DNA of 64,000 nucleotides from Antitrichia curtipendula (taxonomy: Eukaryota > Streptophyta > Bryopsida > Hypnales > Leucodontaceae): contig OX579638.1 in the NCBI GenBank assembly GCA_951230915.1, positions 6,962,696 through 7,026,695 of the forward strand. The letters run 5' to 3'. The translations under genes and the position numbers were made by a program. The notes under the pieces were generated by a model. The model was not told where the DNA came from. It worked only from the letters and a program-made list of their open reading frames with translations, and did no database searches. Shown piece after piece: positions 58,597-64,000 of the stretch. Position 1 is the stretch's first letter. The number at the start of each line of letters is the position of its first letter.

Positions 58597-61500
58597 TCAA
58601 GTAGCAGTATCATTGATGATGGAAGCTTCGTGGTTACCATTTGTGATAGGCTTGAGATCAAGAGATTGCTCCTGACAAGATTGATAGCCATTTGGATTAT
58701 TACTTGCCCACTTCCACTGGTCTCGACACATCTCGTCAATTCCGTATTGTGCTCTGCAATATATCATAAACATAGGAAGTCTCAGAAAGGCAAATAGAAT
58801 AGGTGATGGAGCAGTTTGACTCAGTGGCACATCTATAAAACTTCACTAACTCATGAAAGTCAAAAGATGGAGTAAATCCCAACAAACCAACCTCAAAGTC
58901 AACACAAAATGTTCCTGTATACAGAAACGCAAAGAACCAAGGTCTCAAGAGTATGACCGCTGTGTAAAACCAAAAGAGAATACTACACTTATACGCACTT
59001 CAATTCAGTAAACCAATACCCTGGTCCGAAAAAAGATCACTACCTAGACACCCAAGGCAAATACAACGCAAGATGAGGATTGATAAACTTACGTCCAGCG
59101 TAGTTCTTTCCTTGCCTTGTCTGGGGTGCAATAAACTGTACTGCAATCTCCAGGACGTCGGTCTGTCATTCGCAGGGGTATTTTCTGTTGCAACCGGTCA
59201 AACTTTGGTTAATGACATTCCGGTCACAATAGCGACGCTGAGGGTACTGAGAAATTGTTGCCGAGAGCATAAAGGCTTTCCAACAAAAGTAGCAAGACTA
59301 AACGTGGGACTTTACCAATCCAGCAGCTTTCTCAAATGCAGCGACTATTTCGAGCACTGAAGTCCCTTTCCCTGTTCCCAGGTTGTAAGCAGTACATCCT
59401 GCACATCCACAAATCATCGTCAGATGAAAACACGGACCGCGGCATACAAGCACGTTCACGCTGGAACGCTGGATGTATGAGAAACGATAAAGAAGAAAAG
59501 AACCGCACCTATGTCAGGCGTCGTGAACAACTTATGAAGGGCGGCACTATGACCAGTAGCAAGGTCCTGGACGTGAATGTAGTCGCGGACCTGCAGAACC
59601 CCAAAACCAGGATCAGATCACGAATACTGTGAAATGTATGCAAAGGACACTTTATGTCTCCCACTTCTTAGGACTAGTGAAGTATGAGTTGGTAGAGAGG
59701 ACCGTAAATGAGAAACCTTGAATCTCTAAACCTCAGAGAGAACTTACCCCGGTGCCATCCTTTGTATTGTAATCACTACCAAACACTGTCAACTCTTTTC
59801 TTCTGCCCACAGCCACCTGTTGCACAAAGGGCATTAAATTGTTAGGAAAGCCCTGTGGATCTTCTCCAAGACGGCCACTGGGGTGAGCTCCCACAGGGTT
59901 GAAGTATCGTAACACTATGGTTCTCCATTCGGCGTCTGCATTGGTGATGTCGCGCATCATCTCTTCGACTTGAAGCTGCAGGGCACCCACACAAAATGAT
60001 CTTAGTATACACCTAATGGTATTCACAGTGCGTAAATCGATTGATTTACCATCAGTGGACACCTGTAAACCTAATTTCAAGAAGAAAACAAACAAACTGC
60101 TTTATTACAAATGCGTACTAAAGTTACAGTGTTAAGTCTAAACTTACCTTTGTGCGACCATATGGATTCAGAACATAAAGAGTTGATTCTTCTGTTACCG
60201 GGACTTTCTCAGGCTGTCCATAGACGGTTGCAGAAGATGAAAATACGAGCTGCACACGCGAAGACTCAGTCAAATTACATGTACAAAACGAGTTCAATTG
60301 GACTAATAGAGTGCGTTTCCATCAAATATCGCGAATAATAACAGAACATTTGTCAAATGTTAAACAAACTATTACTATCCCTCAAATCACAATTGCGCGT
60401 GAAGAACCAGAATTGCGACTCCCATTGTCTAAGGTATACAACAAGATAAGAAGTCACAAAACCTTAAAAAATAAAGGGAGAATTCTAGTGCATTCAGACC
60501 TTCTTGCATTTGTGAGTGTTCATAACATCCAGGAGATTCAAAGTTCCCAGGATATTGTTGATGTAATAAGGCAAAGGTTTTGCACAGCTCTCTCCAACGG
60601 CCTTCAAACCCGCAAAATGAATCACAGCATCGATTCTGCAAGAATTGAATATCCCTGGTCAAAACCTATTAGACTTTCAGTGGTCGGACATATTCAAGCA
60701 TTCAGAGTTCCACATTGATTTGCAGGTGCCACATAGTAATAGTTCATACAAGACCAAGTTGAATAGCATACCTGTGAAGATCGAAAACAGCTTCGATAGC
60801 ATTCTTGTCGCAAAGATCACCCTGCATAACCACATGACCCCAACTTTAAAAATTCAGCATACATATACAGCATGTACGCTCTGTACAGCCAGAAAATCCT
60901 CAAATATAATTCTCAATGAAATCTCACTGCAGGCAACAGACACTGCATAACTCTCACAAAAACACTAAAATAACGCCTGGTTGGATGAGAAGCTCCTGCT
61001 CGAAAAATGTCTGATACATCTCAAAAAATGAAAGCTACTTGAGGTACTGGTCTGTCACCAATTTTTCCGACGTTAATATTGGCAATTGGTGTATCAAAGT
61101 GTTCAATTCAACAGCGAATTCTGTATGGTATAATTTAAGAAGGAGAAAACAAATAAATATTCCCAAAACATTATTAAACCATTAGCCAGCAAATTTGACT
61201 TCGCGCTTGACCAAATCTTGTAAAATCAGCTAAAAGTCATAACATTTTAGAGAACCTTGTTGAGCACCCTCTAAATTGGTATGGAAAGGATTCCTTGACG
61301 CCTTGTTTTGCAAAATGCAAACTTGAGCTCAACTTGAACAAGTCAGAGCTCCTCAAGCCAGCGAGCCATTGCCTTCATGTGTAAGAGTACATCAAAACTT
61401 CAATATCTCTTCATTTGGCATGACTTTACTTTTAAATAACTCTTAGTTGGCACTGGTCTCAAAAGGTGCCAGGCCACTATTGAAGGATGTCATGATGAAC

Positions 61501-62064
61501 TACTGATTATCGTCAAATTTGATGTACTTGGACATAATTGGTTAACGATTCCAGAGTGTAGTAGGATACTGGCTAAGATGTAACCCAAAAAAAGTTTTAA
61601 AAGTTTTAAAAAAAGTAATTTAAAAAAATGATAGAGATGGAATGTCGTCTCTATTAAGCATACGCAATGTCGTCTCTCTATTAAGCACAAGAGGCCTCTC
61701 CGAAATTTTCTGTTGAGTGCTAAGAACATCTGATATGGTACACCAGAGAAAAGGCAAAAAAACAATGATTGCAACAACAAATGGCCTCTCAACAAATGTG
61801 TAAGAATAACAGCATAATCGACGAAGCAGGTAAGAATAAGATTACAGAGCCACTGACCTCGTGAAAGACAAGATTCTGCCCTTGCTTTCCAGCCAGATCA
61901 ACGACTCTCCGGACAGCCTCTTTGCATGAATTGACAAGATTGTCCATTATGACAACTTTGTATCCATCCAGCAGCAGTCGTAGCGAAGTGTGAGTACCAA
62001 TGTACCCCGCCCCGCCTGTCACCAAAATGCATCTCTCTGGATGCGGACCTCCGTTCACCGTCAT
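58597..62064 (-). CDS. UDP-glucose 4-epimerase (UGE/GALE)
   Basis: Nine exons on the minus strand: 61858-62064, 60772-60821, 60500-60635, 60148-60249, 59748-59975, 59509-59590, 59316-59398, 59093-59184 and 58597-58753. They total 1137 nt and encode 378 aa with frame kept throughout. The enzyme interconverts UDP-glucose and UDP-galactose in the cytosol or Golgi, feeding cell-wall and glycolipid synthesis. The NAD-binding motif GGAGYIG is at 17-23, the catalytic SSSATVYG at 135-142, and Y161-x-x-x-K165 lies in [41 protein letters not shown] and [10 protein letters not shown] follow in the family order. The ATG at 62064 (MTVNGG) is the first in frame. Two features differ from typical plant UGEs: TDRRPGDC replaces the usual CPRRPGDA, and about 27 polar residues extend the C-terminus beyond the usual NPxGY end. 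Neither affects a known catalytic residue. Confidence 0.95.
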
Positions 62065-63229
62065 CTTCGTAGATAAAGAATTCACAATCCAATCAACACC
62101 CTAGTCTCGATCTTCTGGCAACCGCAAATCGCCGTGACCTATTTGATTCCAGCGCTTAATCTAACCTACTAGTTCTTACTTGCTTGACAAATCAGACGTA
62201 ATAGTTGTCATTCACGCACCAAAACGTAATGCCTAAGTATCGATATTCAAAATATACGAGCACAAACAAAACTCTGCTGGCCAAACCAGACGCGGTAAAA
62301 CCGTATTCAGGAGCGAAACCGTGGTGCTCATGCTGCTATATACTCGTAAATCTGATACAAAAGCATAGATCTCGAACATCAGAGTTGTGTTCTGCAGCCT
62401 TCCGACTCTCCTCCTCCAATCTGCTCTCGTACATCCGCAAGAACAAAATATACTCTCTCCTTCTCAACACGTCTTTGAAAAAAAAGCTAGCTGTAGCGCC
62501 TATTTCCTCGCAAATCTAAAAAGCACAGATCTCAAGATCAGAGCTCTTCTCCAGCCTTCAAACTCTCATGCACCAATCTGCTGTCGTGCACACTCAAAAA
62601 CAAATACTCTTAGCACGCCATGGCAAGAAAGTTGCAAGCTACATCAAGGCGCAAGTGTGGTCCACCTGGTTCTGAGTCCAAAAATCGACCTGCATTCCCC
62701 TATTCCGGGTTTTAATAAAAAAAACGACAATGGGACTGACGGAATTCCAAATGCACTCCCTCAAATCCCGCACGCGGTTTGCAACACCTCAAACCCCCGA
62801 GGGCCGGAACAGAGCAACAAAATCTCAGACAAAGAAATAAGTCGCGGAATCATGCGCCGCACAGATGGTCACGCGAGGGACGTGACGGTGAGTGAGCGAG
62901 AGAGGCTGGATCTGGCTAGACGAATTTGTTGACTGTCAAGTGCGATGGTGTTAATCTTTGTAAGGGCTTGGTGTGAAGCTCCGCCACACACTCACCACGA
63001 CACCAGTCACAGAGGTCGTGCCACTCAAGGAAAGGGAAGGAAACACCGTCATGATTGGGCCGGGTCCGGGTGGGCCCGGCCCATCGCGCATGGCCATTCA
63101 GTTTGGCTTTGGGACCGGCCCGACCCGCCATCCCCATAAACCCGGGTTGAGACCCCACTGTGGCTCCCCAGTCACTCTCATGGCGGCCAGGGAGTTCACT
63201 TTCAATTTTCCAAGGGACTGTACACTTAG
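62065..63229 (-). promoter_or_regulatory. Upstream region of the epimerase gene
   Basis: Balanced-composition DNA with no convincing coding exon. It probably contains the 5' UTR and promoter close to 62064; no TATA box is clear. A GC-rich patch at 63055-63150 (GGGCCGGGTCCGGGTGGGCC) belongs to no recognised feature. Confidence 0.35.
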
Positions 63230-63625
63230 GGCAGGGAGGATTGACACCTCTGAGGTAACAGGCTCGAAAATCAATCGGCTCGAAAATCGTCCGCCTCATC
63301 AAATGTACATTGTGTGTACATGTTGCTTTTTTATAGCCTTCAGCAATGTACGAATAATGTACATTTTAGGAGGTGGGCGATTTTAGAGCCCTATGCCATT
63401 TCAACTTCAAAATTTTATAACTAATTCCACAAAGCTCCAAAAATTATGAAACCACTTGATGTAGATGCCAATTCCAGTTGTCTTTCAAGGAAAATTTACT
63501 GAAAATTATTTCAAGAAGCTTCACCTCCCCAAAATTCAGTTTCAGCTCTTCGGTGGGCGATTTCTAGACCTGTTACCTTATTGCCCCATGTTTTAACCCT
63601 ACAGAGGTGTCAATCCTCCCTAGCC
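63230..63625. mobile_element. TIR element with GGGAGGATTGACACCTCTG ends
   Basis: GGCAGGGAGGATTGACACCT is mirrored by CAGAGGTGTCAATCCTCCCT-AGCC, the end type of 24765-24999. The interior differs: it lacks the shared core and instead has two inward phrases, GGTGGGCGATTTTAGAG and GGTGGGCGATTTCTAGA. Non-coding. Confidence 0.78.
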
Positions 63626-64000
63626 ATACACTTACGGTCACTTTACTCTAGAGGTTGGGCCAATTTTTCTTGAGGCCAATTCAGTTGCACAAAATTTCAA
63701 CCCTTTTGCATTGGAGGTAGTCCTCAACTACTCATTAGAATAAGCTTATAAATAGGGCCAATTCTTGCATATGTTAAGCCTTAAAAGATGAGCTAGTCAC
63801 CGTGGAAATAATCTATTTTGGGTACTGTGTGAATTGTCCAACAAATTTGGTTTGTTGAAAAAATAATATTTTATAACAAATTAAAAAAATTAATTGAAAT
63901 CTGACATTGGCCCCTAGGCCAAGAATTGGTCTCCTATTTTTGTTTCACCCAATTCAACAAGCTCGGGCCATGTCGGATCACATTATTTTTGAATAAAAAG
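63626..64000. other. Gene-free right edge
   Basis: AT-rich DNA without a recognisable feature. Confidence 0.5.

Noticed and set aside
62387..63386. Several overlapping open frames at the right edge
   Set aside because: Basic, low-information translations over upstream and GC-rich DNA; no domain or splice support.
1..64000. CRISPR arrays, bacterial operons, rRNA or intact tRNA genes
   Set aside because: None seen; the tandem arrays have no spacer structure, and the genes have spliceosomal introns.

Overview
The window is nuclear DNA of a plant-type eukaryote: long AT-rich intergenic tracts full of decayed transposons, and scattered genes with many short GT-AG introns. A cyclophilin with a chloroplast-type presequence, an NHL/LEA_2 protein, a plant-style UDP-glucose 4-epimerase and a plant-type PIF/Harbinger transposase point to a land plant or close streptophyte. 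A non-seed plant is a guess I cannot prove from the sequence.

Layout. 1-3100: tandem arrays, a G-rich minisatellite and an LTR-retrotransposon-like remnant with a primer-binding-site-like motif. 4823-8951: a ten-exon pseudogene (+) that appears to join a ParB-like domain to a beta-ordered (motif IV before motif I) N4/N6 amino-methyltransferase domain. 8952-16400: AT-rich repeats, including a TTAA-bounded element. 16722-19848: an intact eight-exon PhyH-type 2-oxoglutarate dioxygenase (+) with an organelle-type N-terminus. 20400-27200: TIR elements. 27312-30724: an intact seven-exon CYP20-3-like cyclophilin (-). 31000-36600: AT-rich DNA with a six-copy CACGTG array. 37509-38267: an intronless LEA_2/NHL gene (-). 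38900-41543: inverted-repeat elements, one carrying a retroposon. 41552-46133: a complete-length PIF/Harbinger element with a dead transposase, followed by its short derivative, which is itself interrupted by another element. 47000-58500: foldback and TTAA-bounded elements. 58597-62064: an intact nine-exon UDP-glucose 4-epimerase (-). 62065-64000: its upstream region and one more TIR element.

The exon models of the dioxygenase (318 aa), cyclophilin (247 aa) and epimerase (378 aa) each keep frame across every junction, which strongly supports them. The four live genes show no operon-like relation: they act in 2-oxoglutarate-dependent hydroxylation, plastid protein folding, the cell surface or endomembrane system, and nucleotide-sugar supply. 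The most unusual items are the ParB-methyltransferase pseudogene and the TTAA-bounded elements, because piggyBac-like transposition is rarely reported in plants.
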